From Brugia malayi (lineage: Eukaryota > Nematoda > Chromadorea > Rhabditida > Onchocercidae): a stretch of DNA of 64,000 bases. The notes under the pieces are model-generated. The model was not told the DNA's origin and did no database searches. It worked only from the letters and a program-made list of their open reading frames with translations. The stretch spans positions 1-64,000 of the forward strand of contig NW_025062478.1 of assembly GCF_000002995.4 (NCBI RefSeq). Direction: 5' to 3'. Below are positions 1 to 12,921 of this stretch, one piece after another. The first letter of the stretch is position 1, and each line of letters opens with the position of its first letter. Made by a program: the position numbers and the translations under genes.

Positions 1-913
1 ATTAATTCATTATGTTATATGCATTGCAGCAGAGCGGGACAAGTATGGTGTGGTCATTTTATAGTTTAAATATTAAAATACGCTTTGTAATTAAATTTTA
101 CGCAAAAATCCGTCAGCAAAATTAATAAAACTATCATTTAATCATGGTTTTAATTGAATTTAAGGTTCAGAATCAAATTAATTTCAAATTTAAATTCTGA
201 GTTTTTTAAAAATTTTAAAATTGGTAATAGTTTTCTTAAATTTAACAAGAAAATTGGTTCTAAATTATCATTTTTTGTTTTAAATTAAGTGCCAAAAACA
301 ATATAAATAGCAATATTTTGAACTTAGTAGATTATGTTTATACTTAATAAATTCTTACAGTTACAATTTATTTTTGTTTTAAATTTAAAAATTCAATTTC
401 TATTAAATTCATTGAATTTATAAGAATTATAAAATAAATTCTAGTAATATCAAAAAACTAATTTTATTTAAATTTAAAATATTAAAAAATCTCAAATCAT
501 TAAAAAAATAGATATTTTTGTAGTTAATTGATTGAATTTTATGCGTTGCATAGGTACCGATCACACACATCGTGGTCATTTGACCAGCAATAATAATAAA
601 ATAAACCTTTAGAAGTTAAGTTTCAATCAATATTTCATTGGCAAAAATTAATTAAATTTTAAATTTTTCACGATTCCTATTCATTCTTACAATTAAAATA
701 AATTTATACTTCAAATTTAAATAACCCATTTATAAAATTCCCATAATTTGTAACAGGTTATTGCATATTTAACTAGGTAAGAAGTCTTATTATGATCAAA
801 ATTTAATTTTAAAGGATATTAAAAATTATCATTTAATAAAAAAAAATTGATTATTATATACGCATAGTGCTTGAAACATTGTGGTCATTTGAACATCTTA
901 AATAATAAATAAT

Positions 914-939
914 GCTTAGGCTTAGGCTTAGGCTTAAGC
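914..939 (+). repeat. Interstitial telomere-like TTAGGC run
   Basis: Three to four TTAGGC units (nematode telomere type) end in a degenerate ttaagc. The same run recurs at the same place in the other higher-order units (3710-3734 and 6513-6538), so it belongs to the satellite monomer and is not a chromosome end. Confidence 0.9.
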
Positions 940-3709
940 TTTATTTCAAATCTAAACATTGATTTTGGTGAAAATTTTATAATTTCAAGAGTTTTGTATA
1001 TTAAACGAGGAAATATTTCTATTTTATCAATTGTGATTTTAATTAAATGTTAAAACTATTAAAAAAATGGTCAATTCATATTAAAAAATTAGTTTATTTT
1101 GAACTCAATGATTAATTCGATGCATTGCATACGTACCGGTCGCCTACGGTGGTGGTCAATTGACAACATAAATAAGAAAAATAAACTTTAATAACTAAGT
1201 TTTTTTAATATTAGAGAAGTGAAATCAATTAAACTCAAATTAAAATTAAAATTATGTAATTAAGTTTTGCTTCAAAATTCAACAGCAAAATTAATAAAAC
1301 TTTCAATTAATAATGGTTTTTTTTTTTTATAATGGTTTTTTTTTAATTAATAATGGTCTTACAATTAAAATTAATCATTATTTGAACATCAAATTTTATA
1401 TGAAAAATCAATAATTTATTAGAGTTTTGTATATAAAACGTAAAATAAATTCCAGTAATGTCAAAAATTTATTTTAATTAAGTGTTAAAACTGTTAAAAA
1501 AAACTATATTCTTTAAAAAAAAGTTAGATATTTTGAGCTTAATTGATTAATTTATATGCATTGCACCAGGGCGAGTCATATATGGTGTGGTCATTTTATA
1601 GTTTAAATATTAAAATACGCTTTTGTAATTAAGTTTTACGCAAAAATTCGTTACAGCAAAGTTAACAAAACTTTCAATTAATCAATGTTTTAATTGAATT
1701 AAGGTCCAAAATTAAATTCAATTTCAAATTTAAATTTTGAATTTTTAAAAATTTTAAAATTTGTATAGTTTTTTACATTTAACAAGAAAATTGGTTTCTA
1801 AATTATCATTTTTTATTTTAATTAAGTGCCAAAACTGCTAAAAACAGCATTATTTTGAAGTTAATTCATTATGTTATATGCACTGCAGCAGAGCGGGACA
1901 AGTATGGTGTTGTCATTTTTATTGTTTAAATATTAAAATACGCTTTGTAATTAAATTTTACGCAAAAATTCGTCAGCAAAATTAATAAAACTTTCAATTA
2001 ATCATGATTTTAATTCAATTTAAAATTTAAATTAAATTTAAATTCAAATTTAAATTTTGAATTTTTTAAAATTTGAAATTTGTTATAGTTTTCCTACATT
2101 AGAAAAGGAAATTGGTTCTAATTTATCAATTTTAATTCTAATTAAGTGCCAAAACTACTAAAAAAAGCTTATTTTGAAATTAATTGACTATGTTACGTGC
2201 ATTGCACCAGGGCGAGTCATATATGGTGTGGTCATTTTATAGTTTAAATATTAAAATACGCTTTTGTAATTAAGTTTTGCGCAAAAATTCATCAGCAAAA
2301 TTAATAAAACTTTCATTTAATCGTGGTTTTAATTCAATTTAAGGTTCAAAATTAAATTTAATTTCAAATTTAAATTTTGAATTTTTTAAAAATTTTAAAA
2401 TTTGTAATAGTTTTCTTACATTTAACAAGAAAATTGGTTCTAAATTATCATTTTTATTTTAATTAAGTGCCAAAACTACTAAAAATAGCAATATTTTGAA
2501 GTTAATTCACTATGTTATATGCATTGCAGCAGAGCGGGACAAGTATGGTGTGGTCATTTTATAGTTTAAATATTAAAATACGCTTTTGTAATTAAGTTTT
2601 ACGCAAAAATTCGTCAGCAAAATTAATAAACTTTCATTTAATCATGGTTTTAATTCAATTTAAGGTTCAAAATTAAATTTAATTTCAAATTTAAATTTTG
2701 AATTTTTTAAAAATTTTAAAATTTGTAATAATTTTCTTACATTAAACAAGAAAATTGGTTCTAAATTATCATTTTTTATTTTATTTAAGTGCCAAAACTG
2801 CTATTAATTCATTATGTTATATGCATTGCAGCAGAGCGGGACAAGTATGGTGTGGTCATTTTATAGTTTAAATATTAAAATACGCTTTTGTAATTAAATT
2901 TTACGCAAAAATCCGTCAGCAAAATTAATAAAACTATCATTTAATCATGGTTTTAATTGAATTTAAGGTTCAGAATCAAATTTAATTTCAAATTTAAATT
3001 CTGAGTTTTTTAAAAATTTTAAAATTGGTAATAGTTTTCTTAAATTTAACAAGAAAATTGGTTCTAAATTATCATTTTTTGTTTTAATTAAGTGCCAAAA
3101 ACAATATAAATAGCAATATTTTGAACTTAGTAGATTATGTTATACTTATTAAATTCTTACAGTTACAATTATTTTTTGTTTTAAATTTAAAATTCAATTT
3201 CTATTAAAATTCATTGAATTTATAAGAATTATAAAATAAATTCTAGTAATATCAAAAACTAATTTTATTTAAATTTAAAATATTAAAAAATCTCAAATCA
3301 TTAAAAAAATAGATATTTTGTAGTTAATTGATTGAATTTTATGCGTTGCATAGGTACCGATCACACACATCGTGGTCATTTGACCAGCAATAATAATAAA
3401 ATAAACTTTAGAAGTTAAGTTTCAATCAATATTTCATTGGCAAAATTAATTAAATTTTTAATTTTTCACGATTCCTATTCATTCTTACAATTAAAATAAA
3501 TTTATACTTCAAATTTAAATAACCCATTTATAAAATTCCCATAATTTGTACAGGTTATTGCATATTTAACTAGGTAAGAAGTCTTATTATGATCAAAATT
3601 TAATTTTAAAGGATATTAAAAATTATCATTTAATAAAAAAAAATTGATTATTATATACGCATAGTGCTTGAACATTGTAGTCATTTGGCATCTTAAATAA
3701 TAAAATAAT

Positions 3710-3734
3710 GCTTAGGCTTAGGCTTAGGCTTAAG
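3710..3734 (+). repeat. Interstitial telomere-like TTAGGC run, unit 2
   Basis: Second copy of the TTAGGC run, one higher-order period (about 2.8 kb) after the first. Confidence 0.9.
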
Positions 3735-6512
3735 CTTTATTTCAAATCTAAACATTGATTTTGGTGAAAATTTTATAATTTCCAAGAGTTTTTGTATATT
3801 AAACGAGGAAATAATTTCTAGTTTTATCAATTGTGATTTTAATTAAATGTTAAAACTATTAAGAAATATCAATTCATTTAAAAAAATTAGTTATTTTGAA
3901 CTCAATTGATTAAATTTATGCATTGCATGGATAACGGTCAGTTACGGTGTGGTCAATTGACAACATAAATAAGAAAATAAACTTTAATAACTAAGTTTTT
4001 TTTTAATATTAGAGAAGTGAAATCAATTAAACTCAAATTAAAAATTAAAATTTTGTAATTAAGTTTTGCTCAAAAATTCAACAGCAAAATTAATAAAACT
4101 TTCAATTAATAATGGTTTTTTTTTTTTATAATGGTTTTTTTTTAATTAATAATGGTCTTACAATTAAAATTAATCATTATTTGAACATCAAATTTTATGA
4201 AAAATCAATAATTTATTAGAGTTTTGTATATAAAACGTAAAATAAATTCCAGTAATGTCAAAAATTTATTTTAATTAAGTGTTAAAACTGTTAAAAAAAA
4301 CTATATTCTTTAAAAAAAAGTTAGATATTTTGAGCTTAATTGATTAATTTATATGCATTGCACCAGGGCGAGTCATATATGGTGTGGTCATTTTATAGTT
4401 TAAATATTAAAATACGCTTTTGTAATTAAGTTTTACGCAAAAATTCGTCAGCAAAGTTAACAAAACTTTCAATTAATCAGTGTTTTAATTGAATTTAAGG
4501 TCCAAAATTAAATTCAATTTCAAATTTAAATTTTGAATTTTTAAAAATTTTAAAATTTGTAATAGTTTTCTTACATTTAACAAGAAAATTGGTTCTAAAT
4601 TATCATTTTTTATTTTAATTAAGTGCCAAAACTGCTAAAAACAGCATTATTTTGAAGTTAATTCATTATGTTATATGCACTGCAGCAGAGCGGGACAAGT
4701 ATGGTGTGGTCATTTTATTGTTTAAATATTAAAATACGCTTTTGTAATTAAATTTTACGCAAAAATTCGTCAGCAAAATTAATAAAACTTTCAATTAATC
4801 ATGATTTTAATTCAATTTAAAAATTTAAATTAAATTTAAATTCAAATTTAAATTTTGAATTTTTTAAAAATTTTAAAATTTGTTATAGTTTTCCTACATT
4901 AGACAAGGAAATTGGTTCTAATTTATCAATTTTAATTCTAATTAAGTGCCAAAACTACTAAAAAAAGCTTATTTTGAAATTAATTGACTATGTTACGTGC
5001 ATTGCACCAGGGCGGGTCATATATGGTGTGGTCATTTTATAGTTTAAATATTAAAATACGCTTTTGTAATTAAGTTTTGCGCAAAAATTCGTCAGCAAAA
5101 TTAATAAAACTTTCATTTAATCATGGTTTTAATTCAATTTAAGGTTCAAAATTAAATTTAAATTCAAATTTAAATTTTGAATTTTTTAAAAATTTTAAAA
5201 TTTGTAATAGTTTTCTTACATTTAACAAGAAAATTGGTTCTAAATTATCATTTTTTATTTTTGATTAAGTGCCAAAACTACTAAAAATAGCAATATTTTG
5301 AAGTTAATTCACTATGTTATATGCATTGCAGCAGAGCGGGACAAGTATGGTGTGGTCATTTTATAGTTTAAATATTAAAATACGCTTTTGTAATTAAGTT
5401 TTACGCAAAAATTCGTCAGCAAAATTAATAAAACTTTCATTTAATCATGGTTTTAATTCAATTTAAGGTTCAAAATTAAATTTAATTTCAAATTTAAATT
5501 TTGAATTTTTTAAAAATTTTAAAATTTGTAATAATTTTCTTACATTAAACAAGAAAATTGGTTCTAAATTATCATTTTTTATTTTATTTAAGTGCCAAAA
5601 CTGCTATTAATTCATTATGTTATATGCATTGCAGCAGAGCGGGACAAGTATGGTGTGGTCATTTTATAGTTTAAATATTAAAATACGCTTTTGTAATTAA
5701 ATTTTACGCAAAAATCCGTCAGCAAAATTAATAAAACTATCATTTAATCATGGTTTTAATTGAATTTAAGGTTCAGAATCAAATTTAATTTCAAATTTAA
5801 ATTCTGAGTTTTTTAAAAATTTTAAAATTGGTAATAGTTTTCTTAAATTTAACAAGAAAATTGGTTCTAAATTATCATTTTTTGTTTTAATTAAGTGCCA
5901 AAAACAATATAAATAGCAATATTTTGAACTTAGTAGATTATGTTATACTTATTAAATTCTTACAGTTACAATTATTTTTTGTTTTAAATTTAAAATTCAA
6001 TTTCTATTAAAATTCATTGAATTTATAAGAATTATAAAATAAATTCTAGTAATATCAAAAACTAATTTTATTTAAATTTAAAATATTAAAAAATCTCAAA
6101 TCATTAAAAAAATAGATATTTTGTAGTTAATTGATTGAATTTTATGCGTTGCATAGGTACCGATCACACACATCGTGGTCATTTGACCAGCAATAATAAT
6201 AAAATAAACTTTAGAAGTTAAGTTTCAATCAATATTTCATTGGCAAAATTAATTAAATTTTTAATTTTTCACGATTCCTATTCATTCTTACAATTAAAAT
6301 AAATTTATACTTCAAATTTAAATAACCCATTTATAAAATTCCCATAATTTGTACAGGTTATTGCATATTTAACTAGGTAAGAAGTCTTATTATGATCAAA
6401 ATTTAATTTTAAAGGATATTAAAAATTATCATTTAATAAAAAAAAATTGATTATTATATACGCATAGTGCTTGAACATTGTGGTCATTTGACATCTTAAA
6501 TAATAAAATAAT

Positions 6513-6538
6513 GCTTAGGCTTAGGCTTAGGCTTAAGC
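6513..6538 (+). repeat. Interstitial telomere-like TTAGGC run, unit 3
   Basis: Third copy of the TTAGGC run, about 2.8 kb after the second and 240 bp before the BEL insertion. Confidence 0.9.
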
Positions 6539-6768
6539 TTTATTTCAAATCTAAACATTGATTTTGGTGAAAATTTTATAATTTCCAAGAGTTTTTGTAT
6601 ATTAAACGAGGAAATAATTTCTAGTTTTATCAATTTTGATTTTAATTAAATGTTAAAACTATTAAGAAATATCAATTCATTTAAAAAAATTAGTTATTTT
6701 GAACTCAATTGATTAAATTTATGCATTGCATGGATAACGGTCAGTTACGGTGTGGTCAATTGACAACA

Positions 6769-6773
6769 TAAAT
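6769..6773 (+). repeat. Target-site duplication, left
   Basis: taaat directly before the 5' LTR. The same five bases follow the 3' LTR at 13464. Five-base duplications are usual for BEL/Pao integration. Confidence 0.85.
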
Positions 6774-7315
6774 TGTCGCGAATTATTATTTCGCGAAAAC
6801 TTCTAACCAATTTCAAAGTATCATAAATCATCTCTCCTTTTTTTAAATTGTAAACAATTCACACATGTTATTTTAATCTCCTTTTTGTAAACACATCCAA
6901 TTCTTCATGCATGTAATTTTTTCTGTAAAATTGAAATTAGCTTTCATTTTAATCTCTTCGTTGTAAACACTTCCAATTCTTCACACGTATGATTTTTATG
7001 TAAAATTGAAATTAGCTTTCATTTTAATATCTTCTTTGTAAACACTTTGAATTCTTTACACATGTGATTTTATCTTAGACACACCCAATCCTCACTCATA
7101 TAAATTCAATTCTAATAAACAATGGGGATCATTGTCATTGTTGTCGACTACTCCTTTGTCAACCAACCTCAATTCCTCCTTTCTTCTTTTTTATTTTAAA
7201 TTCTCTTTTTTATTGCTCAGTTTATTAATAATACATTTTCGGAAAATAAAGGTTTATTAATCTTCCTACTGTATTGCAATTATTCGAATATCAACCAGGC
7301 AAACCTTTCACGACA
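6774..7315 (+). repeat. 5' LTR of BEL element
   Basis: 542 bp, starting tgtcg and ending cgaca, so the ends form the canonical TG...CA inverted pair. It contains tandem motifs of the type tttgtaaacac...ttcacacatg. It differs from the 3' LTR at two sites seen by eye (gttattt versus gtaattt near 6867, and ctttgaatt versus ctttaaatt near 7045). Confidence 0.93.
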
Positions 7316-7324
7316 AATATTTAT

Positions 7325-7342
7325 TGGTGCCACGAGCCGGGA
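7325..7342 (+). other. Primer-binding site
   Basis: tggtgccacgagccggga lies nine bases after the LTR. It begins with TGG, the complement of a tRNA CCA end, as expected of a minus-strand primer site. I could not name the tRNA. The gag ATG follows at 7345. Confidence 0.7.
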
Positions 7343-7344
7343 AC

Positions 7345-8154
7345 ATGTCAAGCCACATTATCGCAAGCTTTCAACCGGCAAAGGAAAGGTTAGTCAGCCT
7401 TCTTAAAGAAGTAAATCAACTGGAGATCAAATCTCCAGATCCAAGTATGACAATAGAAGAAAAGGAAGATTTTTATGTGATAAGAAAAAGAGTATTAGAA
7501 GATAAACTTCGAAGAATCCAATCATGCGTAACTACGCTTGAATCTATCAACGATAAATGGTTCACATATACTCAACAAATCGTCACGATGAAAAGAAGAG
7601 AAGAAGAGGAAGAAAAATACAAAACAGTAACAGAAGGTGACCAAGGAATATTTCAATTATTACACGAAGGAAAGGAAGCTGTAATAACACTGACAATGCA
7701 CAAGGATGAAGTCGACCAAAACTTAAAACAACTCTCAAAGGAGTTGACGAACAAACAAACAAAAGAAGAAGCAAAATTTACTCTTTCTTCAAATACTAAT
7801 GTAAATCTTCCTCATTTATCGCTCCCTACTTTCGATGGAGACCCTAGACAATGGCGACAATTTTGGAGCAGTTTTAACGCAGCAGTTCACACACAAGCGA
7901 TTCCAGAAATACAAAAATTGAATTACTTGTACTCATGTCTTAAAGGAAAGGCTCTACAAGCAATATCTGGATATGATATAGCTCCAGAGAATTATGAAGT
8001 CATCAGAAAACTGCTCAATGAAAAATATGGCGATCACTCAATAGTAACAACATTACTATACAACGAACTCCAATCAATTAAACGAAATGAAAGAGAATGG
8101 ATTGGAACAATTGAAAATATAGAACGAGTACTACGCCAGTTAGAAGCTCTATGA
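7345..8154 (+). pseudogene. gag of BEL element (N-terminal part, ended by nonsense codon)
   Basis: Capsid-type Gag reading frame starting at ATG 7345, just after the primer-binding site. The open frame extends a little further upstream through the site, but ATG 7345 is the first ATG. The N-terminal half is charged and probably helical. From about 7800 a DUF1759-like region follows (LPTFDGDPRQWRQFW onward), typical of BEL/Pao Gag. It stops at TGA 8152-8154. The downstream frame is the same frame (8185 is 33 bases on), so this is an internal nonsense codon and not the natural end of Gag, whose zinc knuckles lie beyond it. Programmed readthrough is possible but less likely in mid-Gag. Confidence 0.85.
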
Positions 8155-11100
8155 GAAAGCCTCGAACATTCAAATATTGAAATCTTGATCGAGAGCAAGT
8201 TGCCATTATGGATATTAAATAAAATATATAAACACAAGAAGAAAGACATGCCTTGGTCAATTCTCAAACTAAGAAACTTTTTAACAAGTTTAGTTAATGT
8301 GAATGAACAGATTAGAAACTCTCAACATTCACTCACTCAACTCAATATTAAATCTACAATTACCAAACCGGAACAAAAACAACGATACAATCCCGGAGGA
8401 ACTTCAGCATTGTCGACAATAAAAGATAATCAAAATACTTCGAAAACTACAACAACGAAAAGACGACCATGTGTATTCTGCAATCAAGATCATTGGGACA
8501 GCGATTGCGTGAACTACACAACTCTCAATGCGCGGCTTAGTCGTCTCAAAGTATTGAAGAAATGTACTATTTGTCTTAGAGACAGTCACAAAGGACAAAA
8601 TTGTAATGTCAAAAAACAATGTTTTTATTGCAAAAGCTCACATAATAGTGCTTTATGTAATAAAAGGAATTCACTTTCTTTAAACAATACAATATCTCAA
8701 AGAACTGAAGAGGCCTTATATAAATATGAAAGAACGAAAGAAATTTTTGGTGAAGCATCGATGAACATAAGAGAATTTCTTTCAAATGACGAAGAATTTA
8801 ATGAAAGAATAGCTGAATGCGACCTAAGCCAAACAAACCAGGAAAATTTTCTTGGTCTTAAATGGAACCATGAACGAGATATTATCCGTGTGACACTGAA
8901 ACCATGGATAGGAAAAAGTTTAACAAAGAGGACTATCCTACAATTCATAGCCTCCCAATACGATCCATTGGGTCTTCTCGTTCCTATAATGATCAAACTT
9001 AAATTATTCATACAACACTTATGGAAAGAAAACATTCCATGGGATCAATCTTTAAACAAACAGGACGAACAACAGTGGATAAATCTCATCAAAGAATGGC
9101 CAACAAATATAATAGAGCTGCCAAGATTTATAATGGAAACTTCACAATTAACAGAATTCCATATATTTACTGACGCTTCGAAAGTTGCCTATTCTGCAGC
9201 TATTTATATTCTCAATCATGGATATCAAGACAAATATTCGAATTCATTTTTGATTTATGCTAAATCTCGAATTGCTCCAATTAAAGGTATGTCAATTCCT
9301 AGACTTGAATTATTATCTGTACTAATTGGAGTAAGAGCAGCTCAGTTCGTATTGAAACAATTAAATCTTGAAAATAATCAAGTTACTTTGTGGACGGATT
9401 CAAAATGTGTTCTTTACTGGATACAGAATTATACAAAGCTGCTTCCCAGATTTATACAAAATCGCATCGAAGAAATAAGGAAATCTAACTTCGAATTAAA
9501 TTACATACCAAGTGATCAAAATCCAGCAGATATAGCCACCAAAGGAGTATCACCACTTAAACTCCAAAATTGTAAACAATGGTGGAAAGGACCTCGATGG
9601 TTGGAACTCAAGAAATCTGAATGGCCAAAGTGCAAACTTCGCTATTCAGGAAACGATGAATTTGCAGAAGCAATTGCTTTGAATTTGTCAAAGATGACTC
9701 AAACTTTTAAAAGGAATACAATTGAATTTATTGACGTATGTCGCTTCAGCAGTTGGACAAAACTAGTTCGAGTAACTGTTTGGACTTTTAGATTTATTAA
9801 ACAAACCTGCAAAAGGAAATTAGTGTGGCTAGAACCATTATCCGTAAAAAATAAATATATGACTAAAGTTGATTACGATATAGCAGAGACTATGCTGATC
9901 AGACAGGCCCAATCGCGATTGCTAACGGAGGACGAAAAGGAAAAATGGAATCTATATCTAGATGAAAGTGATAACTTATGGAAATTAAGGAGCCGACTGG
10001 AAAATTCAGAATTAATGGACGAAAGCAAATATCCTATATATTTACCGGATCATAATTATACTACTGACCTTATTATTCTACACAAGCATAATGAATTATA
10101 TCACGCAGGTATTGCACATACGTTATCTGAATTAAGACGAAAATATTGGATACCGAGAGGAAGAGCTGCTGTAAAACGAATTATAAACCTATGCTGTTAT
10201 TGCATTCGCTGGAAAGCTAAACCGTTTAAACTGCCAGCGATGCCAAGTTTACCAGAAACACGAGTAAAACGATCCAGGACCTTCGAACAAGTCGGCCTTG
10301 ATTATATGGGTCCTCTTTCAGTCAAATCTAATACTGGTCTAGTCAAAAGATGGATAGCACTTTTTACGTGCTTCACTACCAGAGCAGTTCATCTTGAAAT
10401 GGCGGAGAATTTATCTGCCGAGAATTTTTCGCATGTTTTAAGAAGATTTATCGCTCGACGTGGATATCCAAAATTAATATTAAGCGATAATGCAAGCCAA
10501 TTTCAACTGGTATTCAAAATCATTATGGAAGAAAACGCTAACTTTTTGGCTACAAAGGGTATGATATGGAAAAATACTATACCAAGAGCACCATGGGGGG
10601 GTGGTGTATATGAAAGACTTATAGGACTCACAAAAAGGGCATTAAGAAGAGCAATAGGAAGAAAACTTCTAAAGGAAGGAGAATTAATAACATTAATAGT
10701 TGAAATAGAAGGAATCCTTAATACCCGTCCATTAACTTATGTAGGGTTTGACGACTACAGAATCATTCGTCCAATTGATTTTATATCACCTATGGCTTCA
10801 TTAGATCTACCAATAAATTATGATAGTGACCAAGATGAATATACCCCTTATACAATAAAGACTAAAGATAAATTAGTCAAGTATTGGACTACCACTCTTA
10901 ACACATTAGATGTCTTTTGGAAGTTGTGGAAAGAAGAATATCTTACAAGTCTTAGAGAACGCACACAAAGAGAATTAAAATCACCTAGAATAATAGAAAA
11001 AAGAGTACCACATGAAAATGAGATAGTATTATTAAATGAACCAGAAATACCTCGTGGTGTATGGAAATTGGCAAGGATAATAAAAATTAATCGAGGATGG

Positions 11101-11310
11101 GATGGAAAAATAAGGAGTGCAACAATACAATTACCGAATGGAAAACAAATCGATCGATCAATAAATATGCTTTATCCTATGGAAATAGATGCTACTGAAG
11201 ATAAAGAAGAAAAAGTGGAAGATGAACCAGAAGAACCCATTGCTCGACGAACCAGAAGTGCTAAAAAATCACAAACTACAATCTACGCTAAGGACAAGTC
11301 TAATCTTTTG
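8155..11310 (+). pseudogene. gag C-terminus and pol remnant (RNase H, integrase) lacking PR and RT core
   Basis: Same frame as gag, open to 11622. In order: three zinc knuckles (8470-8660; CVFC..., CTIC..., CFYC...); then an abrupt step at about 8670-8720 into the far end of reverse transcriptase ([12 protein letters not shown], 8738 onward). The protease and the RT palm with its YxDD-type motif are therefore missing. Next come RNase H (TDAS near 9169, [19 protein letters not shown]), the integrase zinc-binding region (HNELYH ... CCYC near 10090-10205), the DDE core (LDYMGP near 10297, SDNASQF near 10483, VYERL near 10605) and a DUF5641-like tail to about 11180. The catalytic residues of RNase H and integrase look present. 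It cannot encode a complete replicase. Confidence 0.88.
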
Positions 11311-12896
11311 ATAAAAACTTTATCATTAATAACGATGATGTCATTAATACCAAGACAGGTATTAGCTAACAATAGCTGTAATTGGATTACTGGAGTACCC
11401 TTTAATATTCCTGAAAAATGGAATTGTGAAGAAATTATTCACAAAAATGCTACATATCACAAAGTGGATGTGTACACACGCACCCATGTAAGAATACCAG
11501 CTATAAAATGTAGCAACATTACACGGACTGTATGCACTAAAGCCTTTCTCAGAATATCGCTATCGGTAGTGTCAACCATACGTCTACTACCGCAACTTCT
11601 TCACAATTCTGCAGATATTTAAATATTCGAAAACAAATGAACGGAATTGGACTGATTCAATCTTCTCCTAATCAATGGATAACGAATAAGGAAATACAAT
11701 ACTCCTATGGATGGTTAGGAGTTAACTGTCAATCAACTTCAAACTTCATATTAACTCAAGGAGAAATTCTCATCTACGATGGAAGAGGGTTAGTCTCTAA
11801 CCTTGAAGATATAAAAGACTGTTTGACACAAAAGGGTGAATGCATAACGAATACTAGCATTATCATATGGAATAGCAATGATACGACCAATCATTGTTTA
11901 TATCGAAAGATCGGAAGATTCAAGGCTACAAAGTATAACAACCACTTCATCATCGATGAGATACAAGCATCGCTTATAATTGATAAAAATCCCCCTATAT
12001 TAAACACCAAAAATTGTAAATTCATCTCTCCAATTTTAATGCAGGGCGATATAGTTATTGAACTAGACGTTGAAGATGACTCGAACTCTACTACAAAATT
12101 CAAACGAAGAGTAACAAACAAACTATTAATGATGGAAAAGTCTCCGGATAGAAAGTACGATCCTGAAAACGTAAAACTTCAATACCTTTCTGATTCACTA
12201 AGACAAGAATTCCTTCAACAACTCAAAGAAACACAGCAGAGAAGTTGCCAAAACAGAAATAACTTATTGCTTTTGATCAAATGGCTATCAATCAGCAATC
12301 CTACCCTTGCCACGAAACTAATACTTCAAAGAAATGATGTGATAGCTAAAAGAGTTAACGGAAATTTGATGGTGGCTCCTTGCAAATCAGAACAATCAAC
12401 AATCGAAAATATCGAATTCAAAGGAGATTTAATAAGTAAGTTTGAAATTGAGAGAATTAATGCAGAATTGGAAATCTTAGCTCAAACTCAAAAAACAATT
12501 AATTCAATACCACATCAAATAAAGGATGAACTCTTTTGGCAAGAAATCTCTGAAGAAGGAGAAGAAATTATCAAACAAATGGAAAAGGAGTTCAATGAAA
12601 TTGTTTTACCGATAGAAGAAGAATTTGAAAACGTGATAACACATTGGAAATTGATTTTTATCTGTATAATTATCGTGACAATATTAACTATTTTAGTTAT
12701 TATTAAGTGTAAATTTAAATTAGTTCAATCTCTTCTTTGTAATACTTCAAAACGAAATTCAAATCAAACTACCATCATTACTCTCCCTACAGAATCACCA
12801 CACACTCAATTCTTAACTAAAGAAGAAATCCCACCTATTAAACTCCGTACATTTAGCTATATACCTCAAAATCACTCTTTCAAAATTACATCTTAA
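11311..12896 (+). pseudogene. env-like gene of BEL element, frameshifted copy
   Basis: Begins with a hydrophobic leader-like stretch ([18 protein letters not shown]) in the pol frame, followed by a cysteine-containing ectodomain. After position 11574 one base is absent compared with the duplicate (extra g at 16440). The pol-frame ORF therefore stops at 11622 and the rest is open in another frame from 11637 to 12896. Near the end is a membrane segment (IFICIIIVTILTILVII, about 12655-12705) and a short basic tail. Env-like proteins occur in some nematode BEL elements. No specific viral glycoprotein family was recognised. Confidence 0.8.
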
Positions 12897-12921
12897 AACA
12901 ATGTCTCTCCCCCTTTGGGAG

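Larger units (their letters stand above)
1..6773. repeat. HhaI-related satellite, 2.80-kb higher-order repeat
   Basis: AT-rich tandem satellite. The same sequence restarts at 1, 2803 and 5606, giving a higher-order unit of about 2,802 bp and roughly 2.4 units here. Each unit holds about eight monomers of ~300-320 bp, each marked by a box of the form tgcattgca...(t)ggtcat. In unit one these boxes lie near 21, 543, 860, 1122, 1558, 1879, 2199 and 2521. One monomer (2260 onward, repeated near 5060) has 23 bases including a GCGC site that I recognise from the Brugia HhaI 322-bp repeat. Units differ by scattered single bases and small indels. No convincing gene lies inside. Confidence 0.93.

Noticed and set aside
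914..939. True chromosome end or healed telomere
   Set aside because: Only three to four units, repeated at a fixed place in each satellite unit and flanked by satellite on both sides.
7583..7774. Leucine-rich minus-strand frame inside gag
   Set aside because: Antisense shadow of a charged coiled region of gag. The same holds for the other minus frames within 8.0-12.2 kb.
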